44,442 nucleotides of DNA from positions 1-44,442 of the forward strand of contig JAIEPW010000130.1 in the NCBI GenBank assembly GCA_019748195.1. Direction: 5' to 3'. Made by a program: the position numbers and the translations under genes. The notes under the pieces are model-generated. The model made no database searches. It saw only the letters and a list, made by a program, of their open reading frames with translations, and was not told the origin of the DNA. Each line of letters begins with the position of its first letter. Position 1 is the stretch's first letter. Source of the stretch: Bryobacteraceae bacterium. Lineage in GTDB: Bacteria > Acidobacteriota > Terriglobia > Bryobacterales > Bryobacteraceae. Shown one piece after another: positions 9,597-17,786 of this stretch.

Positions 9597-10640
9597 ATGC
9601 CGGTTGTTACCATCAAACCGATGCGCATCCGGAACAAGCACATGGCCGTCGTGGCCTTGGCGTTGATCGCGGGTCTGCTGGGGTGGCGGCTGACGCGGCC
9701 GGCAGCTCAGCCGCTTCGCCTGGAGCGGCCGCTGATGGGCACGCTGTGGACCATCGAAGTCATGCACTCCGGCATGGCTTCCACCGCGGCTGAGGCGATC
9801 GCGAAGGCTTTCGCGGAGGTGGAGCGCATCGAGGGCGTGATGAGCGAATGGCGTCCGGAGACGCCGGTTTCCGCCCTGAACCGGTCCGCCGGAGGGCCGC
9901 CGGTGGAGGTTCCCGAAGAACTGCGCGCGATGCTGGAGCGGGCGATCGCCTTCGGCGTGAAGTCCGGAGGGGCATTCGACGTCACCTGGCGGGGGATGGG
10001 CGGGCTGTGGCGCTTCGACGAGAGCTTTCGCGTACCCTCCCGCGAGGAGGTGGAAGCCGCCAGACGTCGCGTGGATTACCGCGGTTTGCGCGTCGAGGGC
10101 AACCGGGCGCGGCTGGAGCGGGCGGGAATGGCGGTGGGCCTGGGCGGGATCGCCAAGGGCTACGCGGTGGATCGCGCGTCGATGGTTTTGACGGACGCGG
10201 GTTTCGTGGATCATCTGGTGGCCGGGGCGGGCGACATCCGCGCCGCGGGCTCGCGTAACGGAGAACCGTGGAGGATCGGCGTGCAGGATCCCCGGAGGGA
10301 GCGCGGAAAGCTGCTGGGGCGTGTTCTGATGCGCGACGGCGCGATTTCGACATCCGGCGATTATGAGCGGTTCCGGATGGTCGGCGGGATTCGTTATCAC
10401 CACCTGATCGACCCGCGTACAGGCTGGCCGGCGGCGTTGTCCGCTTCCGCCACCGTGCTCGCCGGGTCCGCCGAGCGCGCCGATGCGCTGGCGACGGCGA
10501 TCTTTGTGCTCGGACCCGAGGAAGGTCTGAAACTGGCGCAAGCGGAAGGCGTGGACGCGATGATCGTAAGCCCGGACGGACGGCGGCACGCGACCGGGGG
10601 TTTCCGCGCCCGGTTCGAGCCGGGGCCGGCATCGAACTGA
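9597..10640 (+). CDS. apbE: FAD:protein FMN transferase (ApbE)
   Basis: 347 aa. ApbE moves FMN from FAD onto a Thr in flavoprotein targets such as RnfG, RnfD and NqrB/C, on the outer face of the inner membrane. An N-terminal hydrophobic anchor (about 17-30) lacks a lipobox Cys, so it looks like a membrane-anchored rather than a lipoprotein form. Diagnostic motifs: LMGTLWTIEV (46-55), FDVTWRGMGGLW, GGIAKGYAVD (183-192), AGAGDIRAAG, YHHLIDPRTGWPA (267-279) and ADALATAIFVLG (295-306, metal-binding Asp/Thr). ATG 9597 is used; ATG at 9621 is also possible. It diverges from the deacetylase gene with 48 bases between them. The nearby rnf operon encodes two proteins needing covalent FMN, which is its most likely purpose here. 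Confidence 0.94.
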   Translation: MPVVTIKPMRIRNKHMAVVALALIAGLLGWRLTRPAAQPLRLERPLMGTLWTIEVMHSGMASTAAEAIAKAFAEVERIEGVMSEWRPETPVSALNRSAGGPPVEVPEELRAMLERAIAFGVKSGGAFDVTWRGMGGLWRFDESFRVPSREEVEAARRRVDYRGLRVEGNRARLERAGMAVGLGGIAKGYAVDRASMVLTDAGFVDHLVAGAGDIRAAGSRNGEPWRIGVQDPRRERGKLLGRVLMRDGAISTSGDYERFRMVGGIRYHHLIDPRTGWPAALSASATVLAGSAERADALATAIFVLGPEEGLKLAQAEGVDAMIVSPDGRRHATGGFRARFEPGPASN

Positions 10641-10668
10641 TACACTTGCTCCTCTGCGGGAGGGACAA

Positions 10669-11121
10669 ATGACCGTCGCAGAGATCATGAACAGCCAGCC
10701 GGTGACGCTGCGCGCCGGGCAAGCGTTCGCGGAAGGATTCGCACTGTTGTTGGCGCGGCGCATCCGCAGCCTGCCGCTGGTGGATGACGCGGGGACGTAC
10801 CTGGGCATGTTCGAAGTGCGGGACGTGTGGGAAGCGCTGCTTCCCAAAGCGGCCACGCTGGGCGCCCGCGGTCTCCGCGACCTCTCGTTTGTGCCGGGAA
10901 CGGCCGCCGACCTGCGGGACCGGCTCGCTCAGGCGGGCCCGCGGCCGGCAATCGAATTCGCCGGCAACGAATCCACGCCTCCCATCCCGCCCGAGACTCC
11001 CGTGAAGGAAGCCATGCGCCTGCTGTACGACCACGGCGGAATCCTTCCGGTGGTGGACCCCGCGTCGAAGCGCCTGCTAGGCATCGTCTCGACGTGGGAG
11101 ATCCTCGGCACCCTGGGGTGA
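10669..11121 (+). CDS. Two-CBS-domain protein
   Basis: 150 aa made of a CBS pair and nothing else. CBS1 covers about 1-60 (VAEIMNSQPVTLRAGQ, then IRSLPLVDDAGTYLGMFEVRDVW). CBS2 covers about 95-150 (TPVKEAMRLLYDHGGILPVVD, then LLGIVSTWEIL). CBS pairs bind adenosyl nucleotides and regulate partner proteins. A good Shine-Dalgarno sequence, GGGAGGG, precedes the ATG, and only six bases separate it from the permease gene, so it probably gates that transporter or senses energy charge for it. No effector domain is fused. Confidence 0.85.
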   Translation: MTVAEIMNSQPVTLRAGQAFAEGFALLLARRIRSLPLVDDAGTYLGMFEVRDVWEALLPKAATLGARGLRDLSFVPGTAADLRDRLAQAGPRPAIEFAGNESTPPIPPETPVKEAMRLLYDHGGILPVVDPASKRLLGIVSTWEILGTLG

Positions 11122-11127
11122 GGACTC

Positions 11128-12462
11128 ATGCACAACGAAACGGCACATGTCATCTTCGGCTGGAACGCCGCCCTGTTTGCGAGCGGCGTGTTCACGGCTA
11201 TCTACGCGCTCATCATTTCCGAGAAGATCAACCGCGCCATCCTGGCTTTGTGCGGCGCCTGCGTAATGATCCTGGCGGGCCTGGTGACGCAGGACGCGGC
11301 GATCGACGGAGTGGACTTCAACACCATCGGGCTGCTGCTGGGGATGATGCTGATCGTCGGCATCACCGCCCGCAGCGGCGTGTTCCAGTATGTCGCGATC
11401 TGGTCGGCCAAGAAGGTGCACGCCGAACCGGTGGGAGTGTTGTTCATGCTGTCCCTGGTGACGGCTTGTCTTTCGGCGCTGCTGGACAACGTAACCACGG
11501 TTTTGCTGATCGTTCCGGTGACGCTCCTGATCACGGAAGAATTGAAGGTGCGGGCGTATCCGTACCTGATCGCGGAGGTGCTGTTCTCCAACATCGGGGG
11601 TACGGCGACCCTGATCGGAGATCCGCCGAACATCATGATCGGATCGTCGGTGGGGCTGACGTTCAACGATTTCGTGTACCACTTAACGCCCGCGGTGATC
11701 GTCGTCCTGGCCGCGACCCTGGCGCCCTTGTATTTCCTGTGGCGCCACGACCTGAAGACGACTCCGGAGGCGCGCAAGCGCGTGATGCTCTACAACGAGC
11801 GGGAGGCGATCACGGATCCGCGGCTGCTGAGGCAATCGCTATTCGTGCTGGCGTGCGTAATCGGCGGCTTCGTGGCCGCCCATTCACTGCGGATCGCACC
11901 GGCGACCATCGCGCTGGCCGGGGCGGCGCTGCTGCTGCTTCTGGATAACTTCTCCCGCAAGGCGGAGGAACAATCGCAGGCGGTTCAGAAGGCGTTCGCG
12001 GAAGTCGAATGGGTGACGCTGATGTTCTTCGTGGGTTTGTTCATCCTGGTGCACGGCCTGAACGCGGCGGGCGTGATCCGGATGATGGCGGAGAAGCTGC
12101 TGGAAGCCACGGGCGGGGACCGGAACACCACGGTGCTCTCGATCCTCTGGGGATCGGCGATCCTGTCCGCCTTCATCGACAACATCCCGTTCGTCGCCAC
12201 CATGATTCCGATGATCAAGAACATGGCGCCCGCCTTCGGGGGCGACGCCGGACTGCTGCCGCTTTGGTGGGCGCTGTCGCTGGGCGCGTGCCTGGGTGGC
12301 AACGGCACGCTGATCGGGGCATCGGCGAACCTGGTGGTGGCGGGGCTGGCGGAGCGCGCCGGACAACCCATCCGCTTCGTACCTTACATGAAATCGTGCT
12401 TCCTGCTGATGATCCTGTCGATCATCGTGTCGCACATTTACCTGACGCTGCGCTATCTCTAG
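11128..12462 (+). CDS. ArsB/NhaD-superfamily ion permease
   Basis: 444 aa inner-membrane protein with about 11-12 hydrophobic segments in two inverted halves. Each half carries the ion-transporter motifs. The first has LSALLDNVTTVLLIVPVT and GGTATLIGDPPNIMIG; the second has LSAFIDNIPFVATMIPMI and GGNGTLIGASANLVV. This is the IT superfamily that includes NhaD Na+/H+ antiporters, ArsB arsenite pumps and the OCA2 P protein; the sequence alone does not separate them. No arsenic genes are near. Because the convergent operon encodes Rnf, a proton- or sodium-linked role is attractive but unproven. TGAGGA from the CBS gene stop serves as ribosome site. Its stop codon overlaps the stop of the FNR gene on the other strand (CTAG at 12459-12462). 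Confidence 0.85.
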   Translation: MHNETAHVIFGWNAALFASGVFTAIYALIISEKINRAILALCGACVMILAGLVTQDAAIDGVDFNTIGLLLGMMLIVGITARSGVFQYVAIWSAKKVHAEPVGVLFMLSLVTACLSALLDNVTTVLLIVPVTLLITEELKVRAYPYLIAEVLFSNIGGTATLIGDPPNIMIGSSVGLTFNDFVYHLTPAVIVVLAATLAPLYFLWRHDLKTTPEARKRVMLYNEREAITDPRLLRQSLFVLACVIGGFVAAHSLRIAPATIALAGAALLLLLDNFSRKAEEQSQAVQKAFAEVEWVTLMFFVGLFILVHGLNAAGVIRMMAEKLLEATGGDRNTTVLSILWGSAILSAFIDNIPFVATMIPMIKNMAPAFGGDAGLLPLWWALSLGACLGGNGTLIGASANLVVAGLAERAGQPIRFVPYMKSCFLLMILSIIVSHIYLTLRYL

Positions 12463-13316
12463 TACAACAGTTCGGCGTAGCGGTGCTCACCGGCGAGCTT
12501 CTTCCGCAGGGATTCCCACTGTCCGGCGGAGCCCGCCAGATGCGCCATCGCCTTCTCGAATCGCGCGGCGGACTCGGCCAGCCCGGCCAGGTACAGGTAG
12601 GTGTTGGGCGCGTTGATCAGCTTCCACACCTCCTCTTGATGATCGAGCAGGAGCTTATCCAGCGCGGGTTGCGGATCCAGCGCGGGACGCGCGCTGACGG
12701 CTTCAAACGCGCGAAACGTGCGGTCATCGTAAAAGAGCCCCAGGTCCTGGACCTTGTCGTTGCGGTACAGCAGCTCCGTTCCGCGCCTGGCGCCATAGTA
12801 GAGGCGGACATCGCCTTTCCAGCCGCCGCGCTCCTCGTAAATGTGCCGCACGAACGCCCGAAACGGAGCGATGCCGGTGCCGGCGCCGATCATCAGCAGG
12901 TTGGCGTTCGCGTCGGCCGGCAGCGAAAAATGCGCGCCGTAAGGGCCGGTGAGCAGCACCGGATCGCCGGGGCGCGCGTCGCACAAAAAATTCGAGGCTA
13001 CGCCCGGATAGCGTTCCCCACTGATCTCGTCCAGATAAAAGCAGCGGCGCACGCAAATGGCGATGGATCCGCTTCCGGCGTCTTCCCGGCGCGAACTGGC
13101 GATCGAATACAGCCGCAGATGGTGGGGGTTGCCGAACTCGTGCGGACCCGGAACCAGCACGCCGATGCTTTGGCCCTCGACGAAATCGAAGTCCCCGGCG
13201 GGGATCCGCAGCACAATATGCCTGACCTCGACGTCGTAATCCGGAGGCGTGAGGCGCTCCGTCGAGAGCACGGAAGCTTGATAGGGGCGGCTGATGTCGT
13301 ACTCAGCGAGATTCAT
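12459..13316 (-). CDS. Plant-type ferredoxin-NADP+ reductase
   Basis: 285 aa FAD flavoprotein that moves electrons between reduced ferredoxin and NADP+. The FAD motif RLYSIASSR (RxYS), the FNR-specific SNFLCDARPGD and LLTGPYGAHF are present, followed by the nucleotide-binding GAGTGIAPFRAF and NTYLYLAGL. It ends in Tyr (AELLY), the flavin-stacking residue of plant-type FNRs. ATG 13316 follows GGGAGGAAATC; a longer reading to 13367 lacks a ribosome site. The start overlaps the small Cys-rich protein gene by 14 bases, making this the last cistron of the rnf-nifJ operon. It gives the operon a second outlet, NADPH, beside the NAD+ reduction by Rnf. Confidence 0.9.
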   Translation of the reverse strand: MNLAEYDISRPYQASVLSTERLTPPDYDVEVRHIVLRIPAGDFDFVEGQSIGVLVPGPHEFGNPHHLRLYSIASSRREDAGSGSIAICVRRCFYLDEISGERYPGVASNFLCDARPGDPVLLTGPYGAHFSLPADANANLLMIGAGTGIAPFRAFVRHIYEERGGWKGDVRLYYGARRGTELLYRNDKVQDLGLFYDDRTFRAFEAVSARPALDPQPALDKLLLDHQEEVWKLINAPNTYLYLAGLAESAARFEKAMAHLAGSAGQWESLRKKLAGEHRYAELLY

Positions 13317-13509
13317 GATTTCCTCCCGGCGATCCGGAACACGGTCGCGGCGCGCAATCGTGACCACAGGCGCCGCAGCCGCGGGTAAGATCGTCCAGCA
13401 TGTCCTGTTCGCGGGGCGCCGCGTAGGCTTTTCGCAGCAGGGATTGCACGGCCAGCCACAAGCCCATCAGCAGCAGGAATCCGGCGACTCCCTGAATCCA
13501 GGCGATCAT
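13303..13509 (-). CDS. Small Cys-rich membrane protein, NqrM-like layout
   Basis: 68 aa. One N-terminal membrane segment (about 4-22, WIQGVAGFLLLMGLWLAV) is followed by a basic patch and a cysteine cluster, CGACGHDCAPRPC (45-57), giving spacing C-x2-C-x3-C-x4-C. The start overlaps the rnfA stop as ATGA and its own end overlaps the FNR start, so it is a coupled cistron, not a chance reading. The layout matches NqrM, the small membrane factor needed to build the Fe centre between NqrD and NqrE, the homologues of RnfE and RnfA. The Cys spacing is not an exact match that I can confirm, and FeoB-associated Cys-rich proteins have a similar shape. Function is inferred from position and layout only. 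Confidence 0.72.
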   Translation of the reverse strand: MIAWIQGVAGFLLLMGLWLAVQSLLRKAYAAPREQDMLDDLTRGCGACGHDCAPRPCSGSPGGNHESR

Positions 13510-14093
13510 GAGCCGCCTCCCATCCCCGCGAATCCCATGAAGGCCAGCGAAAGCAGTCCGGCGAGCATCAGGACCAGAGCGGTTCCCTGGGCCGTGGGCG
13601 GCACGTCGGAGAGTTCCAGGCGCTCCCGGATGGCGGCCATCAGCACCAGCGCCAGGCAGAAGCCGCCGCTCGAGCCGATGGCGTACACCACGCTTTGCGC
13701 GAATGAATACTCACGCGCCGTCTGAAATAGGGCCACGCCCAGCACGGCGCAATTGGTCGTGATCAGCGGCAGGTAGATCCCCAGCGCGCGAAACAGGGCG
13801 GGGCTGCTCTTCTTGATGAACATTTCCACCAGTTGCACGGTGGAGGCAATGATCACGATAAAAGTGATGATCCGCAGATACTGCGCGTTCAGCGCGACCA
13901 GAAGCGCGTTCGCCCCGTAGGCGAGCACGCTGCTGACGGTGATGACGAAGATCACCGACACGCCCATCCGCCAGGCTGTCGAGAACTTGGCCGACACTCC
14001 GATGAACGGGCAGATCCCCAGAAATACGGCGAGGACGAAGTTGTTGATCAGCAGCGCATCCAGGAAAATGAATCCCAGGGAAACGTCGTTCAT
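13506..14093 (-). CDS. rnfA: Rnf complex subunit RnfA
   Basis: 195 aa, close to the usual 190-200, with six membrane segments. LINNFVLAVFLGICPFIGVS near the N terminus and LPLITTNCAVLGVAL later supply the conserved Cys residues that, with those of RnfE, hold the membrane iron-sulfur centre in the Rnf/Nqr family. ATG 14093 is chosen because it overlaps the rnfE stop (ATGA) and starts the homologous part; earlier in-frame residues are antisense-like. Part of the Na+ or H+ pumping, ferredoxin:NAD+ oxidoreductase complex of the inner membrane. Confidence 0.95.
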   Translation of the reverse strand: MNDVSLGFIFLDALLINNFVLAVFLGICPFIGVSAKFSTAWRMGVSVIFVITVSSVLAYGANALLVALNAQYLRIITFIVIIASTVQLVEMFIKKSSPALFRALGIYLPLITTNCAVLGVALFQTAREYSFAQSVVYAIGSSGGFCLALVLMAAIRERLELSDVPPTAQGTALVLMLAGLLSLAFMGFAGMGGGS

Positions 14094-14725
14094 GCCGTTT
14101 TCTCCTTCCGCCGCTTCCAGGCATTGAACGCGAGCAGCCAGGCGCCCAGCGTAAAAAATCCTCCGGGAGGCAGCAGGAACAGGACCCAAGGCTGGTAACC
14201 TGGTCCGAACAGCGGATAGCCGAGAAACGTCCCCGCGCCCAGGATTTCGCGCACGCCGCCGAGGCACAGCAGCGCGATGATGAAGCCGATGCCCATCCCC
14301 AAGCCGTCGAGAGCGGAGCGGCCTACCGGGTTCCTGCTGGCGTAGGCTTCCGCCCGCCCCAAGATGATGCAGTTCACGACGATGAGCGCGATGAACGGAC
14401 CCAGAGCCTTGTACACGGTGATGCTCGCCGCCTTGATGACGTAGTCCACCACGGTGACGAACGTGGCGATGATCAGAATGTAGGTGGCGATGCGGACCTG
14501 CTTCGGAACCAGCTTCCGCACCAGCGAAATCAGGACGTTCGAGCAGACCAGGACGAACAGGGTGGCCGCGCCCATGGCCAGAGCGTTGCTAACGCTGTTA
14601 GTAACGGCGAGCGTGGGACACGTCCCCAACACCTGTACAAACACGGGGTTCTGCTTCCACAGCCCGTCCAGGAAGGCGTCCTGATTCACGGTGTCCTGCG
14701 GATCGATCGTCGCGTGTACGTGCAT
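14090..14725 (-). CDS. rnfE: Rnf complex subunit RnfE
   Basis: 211 aa with six membrane segments, homologous to NqrD. Conserved NPVFVQVLGTCPTLAVTNS gives the first Cys, and IVVNCIILGRAEAYAS the second; both are expected ligands of the iron-sulfur centre shared with RnfA. GREILGAG-type sequence (VREILGAGTFLG) and the Pro-Gly-rich end LLPPGGFFTLGAW match the family. The ATG directly follows the rnfG TAA with no gap, and AAAGG in the rnfG end acts as ribosome site. Confidence 0.95.
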   Translation of the reverse strand: MHVHATIDPQDTVNQDAFLDGLWKQNPVFVQVLGTCPTLAVTNSVSNALAMGAATLFVLVCSNVLISLVRKLVPKQVRIATYILIIATFVTVVDYVIKAASITVYKALGPFIALIVVNCIILGRAEAYASRNPVGRSALDGLGMGIGFIIALLCLGGVREILGAGTFLGYPLFGPGYQPWVLFLLPPGGFFTLGAWLLAFNAWKRRKEKTA

Positions 14726-15397
14726 TTAGTGGCCTTTCCGGACGCGGTCGAGATGGCGCTGGATCACGGGCGTCCAGCGGCGGGCGGAACGGTCCAGCAT
14801 GCGTCCCACGGCGCGCGAGGAAACGGTTGCGCCGGAGACCGCGTCGATTTCCCATTCGTTCTTCTTAGTTCCGTGCTTCACGGCGCGGATTGCGTTGGCA
14901 AGCCCGTCTCCAACCTGATTGAGGCGCGCGTCCAGCGCGCGGAAGTTGGCCAAGAAGCCCGGATCCGTTCCGATCTTGTCGCCCAGACCCGGCGTTTCCT
15001 TTAGCTCCACGGCGCGGAAGCCGGTGACCTTCTGCCCTTCGGGATCATAGGCGAACATGCCGCGGATCAGATCCGCATATCCGCGTTCGGCGGCCTCCCA
15101 CACAATGCCGCGCAGCGAGCCTGCCTGGTCGTAGACGGCGAGGAAATGTTCGCGTCCCGCCGGATCGCCGGTGAGGATCTCGATCTCGCCCGCCGGGGTC
15201 AGCCCGTAAGCGATTTGCCTTGACGCCCCCGGCAGCAACAGCGCCACGTTTTCCCGGGAGATCGCCGCCTGGTTCCGGCGAATCGGTTCCAGGGTGGTCT
15301 TGTGCGCGGCCACAATGATCACGCCGCAGAGCAGCGAGACCACCGCCATCAGGCGGATCAGGCGTCCGCTGGGAGGGAGATCGGCCCGCGGGTTCAC
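14726..15397 (-). CDS. rnfG: Rnf complex subunit RnfG (covalent FMN)
   Basis: 223 aa. One N-terminal membrane helix (about 14-32) anchors a periplasmic FMN-binding domain. ELKETPGLGDKI (131-142) is the conserved FMN_bind segment. DAVSGATVSS (186-195) is the flavinylation site, with Thr191 the residue expected to carry FMN by phosphodiester bond. I choose GTG at 15397, which overlaps the rnfD stop as GTGA; the internal ATG at residue 17 would cut into the membrane helix. ApbE encoded at 9597-10640 is the likely modifying enzyme. Confidence 0.93.
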   Translation of the reverse strand: MNPRADLPPSGRLIRLMAVVSLLCGVIIVAAHKTTLEPIRRNQAAISRENVALLLPGASRQIAYGLTPAGEIEILTGDPAGREHFLAVYDQAGSLRGIVWEAAERGYADLIRGMFAYDPEGQKVTGFRAVELKETPGLGDKIGTDPGFLANFRALDARLNQVGDGLANAIRAVKHGTKKNEWEIDAVSGATVSSRAVGRMLDRSARRWTPVIQRHLDRVRKGH

Positions 15398-16440
15398 TTG
15401 CGGCCTCCGTGGCCATAAACACGAGGCTGCGTGACGCTGTCGATGATCGGCGACGCGGCGTTGCCCAGCAGGATCGCGTACATCACCCCCTCCGGAAGCC
15501 CGCCCAGATTCCGGATCAGCACCGTGATCAGCCCCATGAGCGAGCCGTAGATCCACACCCCCCGTGGGGTTACGGGGGAAGCAACCATGTCGGTCGCCAT
15601 GAAGAATGCACCCAGCATCAATCCCCCGGACAGAAGCGTGAACAAAGCATCGGGATAGCGCGCCGGGTTCATTGCATGGAACGCGAGGGAGGCCAGGGCC
15701 GCCGAGCCGAGCATCGCGGCGGGGATGCGCCAGTCCGCCATTTTCCGGACGAGCAGGTAGCAGCCGCACAGGGCGATGAGAACCGCGGAAGTCTCGCCAG
15801 CCGATCCGGCCACCGCACCCAGCCCAAGAGCAAACGGGTCGGTGGCCGCCCCGTCGAACTTCCACTGCATGAGCGGCGTCGCTCCGGAGAAGGCATCCAC
15901 GCGGGCCTGGGCGATCCACCGGTCGAGCGGCGGGGGCTGCAGGAACGGCGGAGTCAGAGTCGCCGGGATAAACTCGCTGAAGCGATTACGCGCCAGAACC
16001 GGCGTATAGGCGGTGATCGCGGATGGGAACGCCGCCTGCAGAAAGGCCCGTCCCACCAGGGCGGGGTTGAAGGCATTGGCGCCCAGCCCGCCGAACAGCA
16101 TCTTGCCCAGCGCGACGCTGACGAATGCTCCCACGGCGGTCATCCACAGCGGGAATCCGGGCGGCAGGGTCAGCGCGAGAAGGATGCCGGTGATGACGAC
16201 GCTCCCATCGCCCACCGTAGATCCCCGGCCCGCGAGCCGCGAAAGGAAGTTCTCCGTCGCCACGCAGACGCCGACCGCGGTGACCAGCGATGCCAGCGCG
16301 CTGATTCCGAAAAACCACACGGCGGCGGCCGCAACCGGAAGCAAGGCATAAATCACGTGGCGCATGATCATCGCCACGGATCGCCGCGTGTGCAGGTGAG
16401 GAGAGCTTCGGAGCTCCACTTCAGGCGCCGCGGCCGGCAT
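15394..16440 (-). CDS. rnfD: Rnf complex subunit RnfD (covalent FMN)
   Basis: 348 aa from ATG 16440; a GTG at 16461 would add seven residues, but ATG has an AAGGGAAAG site in front. About nine to ten membrane segments, homologous to NqrB. HTRRSVAMIMRHVIYALLP near the N terminus, GDGSVVITGILLALTLPP and GGLGANAFNPALVGRAFL are family blocks. DAFSGATPL (182-190) holds Thr188, the expected covalent FMN attachment site, close to the Thr187 reported for other RnfD proteins. The 5' end overlaps rnfC by 20 bases. Confidence 0.94.
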   Translation of the reverse strand: MPAAAPEVELRSSPHLHTRRSVAMIMRHVIYALLPVAAAAVWFFGISALASLVTAVGVCVATENFLSRLAGRGSTVGDGSVVITGILLALTLPPGFPLWMTAVGAFVSVALGKMLFGGLGANAFNPALVGRAFLQAAFPSAITAYTPVLARNRFSEFIPATLTPPFLQPPPLDRWIAQARVDAFSGATPLMQWKFDGAATDPFALGLGAVAGSAGETSAVLIALCGCYLLVRKMADWRIPAAMLGSAALASLAFHAMNPARYPDALFTLLSGGLMLGAFFMATDMVASPVTPRGVWIYGSLMGLITVLIRNLGGLPEGVMYAILLGNAASPIIDSVTQPRVYGHGGRK

Positions 16441-17782
16441 CGGTCTTTCCCTTTCTCTCACGGTTCACCTGCTTGGCAAGGCGGAAGTACTGGACCAGCG
16501 GGATGCGCGAAGGGCAGACGTAGCTGCAGCATCCGCATTCGAAGCAGTCCTTCAAGTGAAAATCGAGCTCCATTTCCTCGTACCGCTCCTTGAGCGCCAG
16601 CAGCCCCAGGCGGGACGGATTCAGGTGCAGGGGGCACGCCGCCACGCAGGCGGCGCAGCGGATGCAGGGATAGACCCGGCTGGCTTGCTTGTCCTCGCGG
16701 CTGAATACCAGCACCCCGGTAACGCCCTTGGTGAGGGGGACGTCCAGGGAGGCCACCGCGGGGCCCATCATGGGACCGCCCAGGATCACGGAGCTCGCAT
16801 CGTGGCGGATCGCCGCCTGCTCCAGAGCCCAGCGAAGCGGCGTCCCCAGCGCCGCCATGTAGTTGCCTGGCTTGTCGACCCCGGGTCCGGTGATGGTTAC
16901 CACGCGCTCGATGAGGCCCTGCCGGCGGGGCAGCAACTCGCCGAGCTGAGCCAGAGTGGCGACATTGAAGACGGCCGCGCCCACGTCGGCCGGAAGGCCG
17001 CCGGACGGAACCTGACGATCCAGCAGCACCTGGATCAGGATTTTCTCCGCGCCCTGCGGATAACGGGCCTGAACGCGTTGCACCGTGATGGCGTCAAACC
17101 CCTGAACCGCGCGCTCCAGCGCGGCGATCGCGTCCGGCTTGTTGTCCTCCACGCCGATGATGGTGCGTTCGGCGCCCAGCGCCTTCATGACAATCCGCGC
17201 CCCGTGAATCACCTCCGCGGGCTGCTCGGCCATCACACGGTGATCGGTGGTCAGGTACGGCTCGCATTCACAGCCGTTCACGATCACCGCGTCGATGCGC
17301 CGCCCCTCGGGGGGCTTCAGCTTCACGTGGGTGGGGAACGCCGCGCCTCCCAGGCCGACGACGCCGGTATCCTGCACCGCCTGGATGAGTTCGTCCGGCG
17401 ACATCTTCTCGATGTCCCGCGGCGCGCCATACAGGATTTCCTGGCTGGCCGAAGGATACGGCTTCAGGAAGATCGCCAGGGCGAGATCACCCTTCACGGA
17501 CGGCGCGGGCGCGATGCGATCGATGACGCCCGTGGCTGGAGCGTGCATTGGAACGGAGACGAAGCCGCCCGCCCGGGCGATCGGCTCCCCGCGCACCACC
17601 TCCTGCCGCTCGCGCACAATCGGTACCGCCGGCGCGCCGGTGTGCTGTGACAGCGGAACAATCAGCAGCGGAGGAAACGGAAGGCGGCGGATCGGCAGAC
17701 CCGCGGTCTGCTCCTTGTGCTCCGGGGGATGAACGCCCCGGCCGAAGGTGCGCGACGAATTGCCGAACCACGAGATCGTCAT
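16421..17782 (-). CDS. rnfC: Rnf complex subunit RnfC (NADH-binding, 2x[4Fe-4S])
   Basis: 453 aa peripheral subunit, the NAD(H) site of Rnf. N-terminal RnfC barrel-sandwich (GVHPPEHKEQT), then the Nuo51-like dinucleotide/FMN region GVVGLGGAAFPTHVK (140-154) and VNGCECEPY (168-176). Two ferredoxin clusters follow: CIRCAACVAACP (C373, C376, C379, C383) and CFECGCCSYVCP (C413, C416, C419, C423). There is no long Ala/Lys-rich C-terminal tail like that of the E. coli protein. The ATG lies four bases after the nifJ stop with AAGGGG directly upstream. Separation from rnfB by a 4.9-kb nifJ gene is unusual. Confidence 0.95.
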   Translation of the reverse strand: MTISWFGNSSRTFGRGVHPPEHKEQTAGLPIRRLPFPPLLIVPLSQHTGAPAVPIVRERQEVVRGEPIARAGGFVSVPMHAPATGVIDRIAPAPSVKGDLALAIFLKPYPSASQEILYGAPRDIEKMSPDELIQAVQDTGVVGLGGAAFPTHVKLKPPEGRRIDAVIVNGCECEPYLTTDHRVMAEQPAEVIHGARIVMKALGAERTIIGVEDNKPDAIAALERAVQGFDAITVQRVQARYPQGAEKILIQVLLDRQVPSGGLPADVGAAVFNVATLAQLGELLPRRQGLIERVVTITGPGVDKPGNYMAALGTPLRWALEQAAIRHDASSVILGGPMMGPAVASLDVPLTKGVTGVLVFSREDKQASRVYPCIRCAACVAACPLHLNPSRLGLLALKERYEEMELDFHLKDCFECGCCSYVCPSRIPLVQYFRLAKQVNRERKGKTDAGRGA

Positions 17783-17786
17783 CCCC

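Noticed and set aside
12009-13388. Plus-strand reading crossing the permease 3' end and opposite the FNR gene
   Set aside because: Out of frame with the permease and antisense to FNR; no motif.
15398-15919. N-terminal extension of RnfG reaching back to 15919
   Set aside because: It runs antiparallel in frame through rnfD codons; the GTGA overlap at 15394-15397 gives a proper RnfG with its membrane helix.
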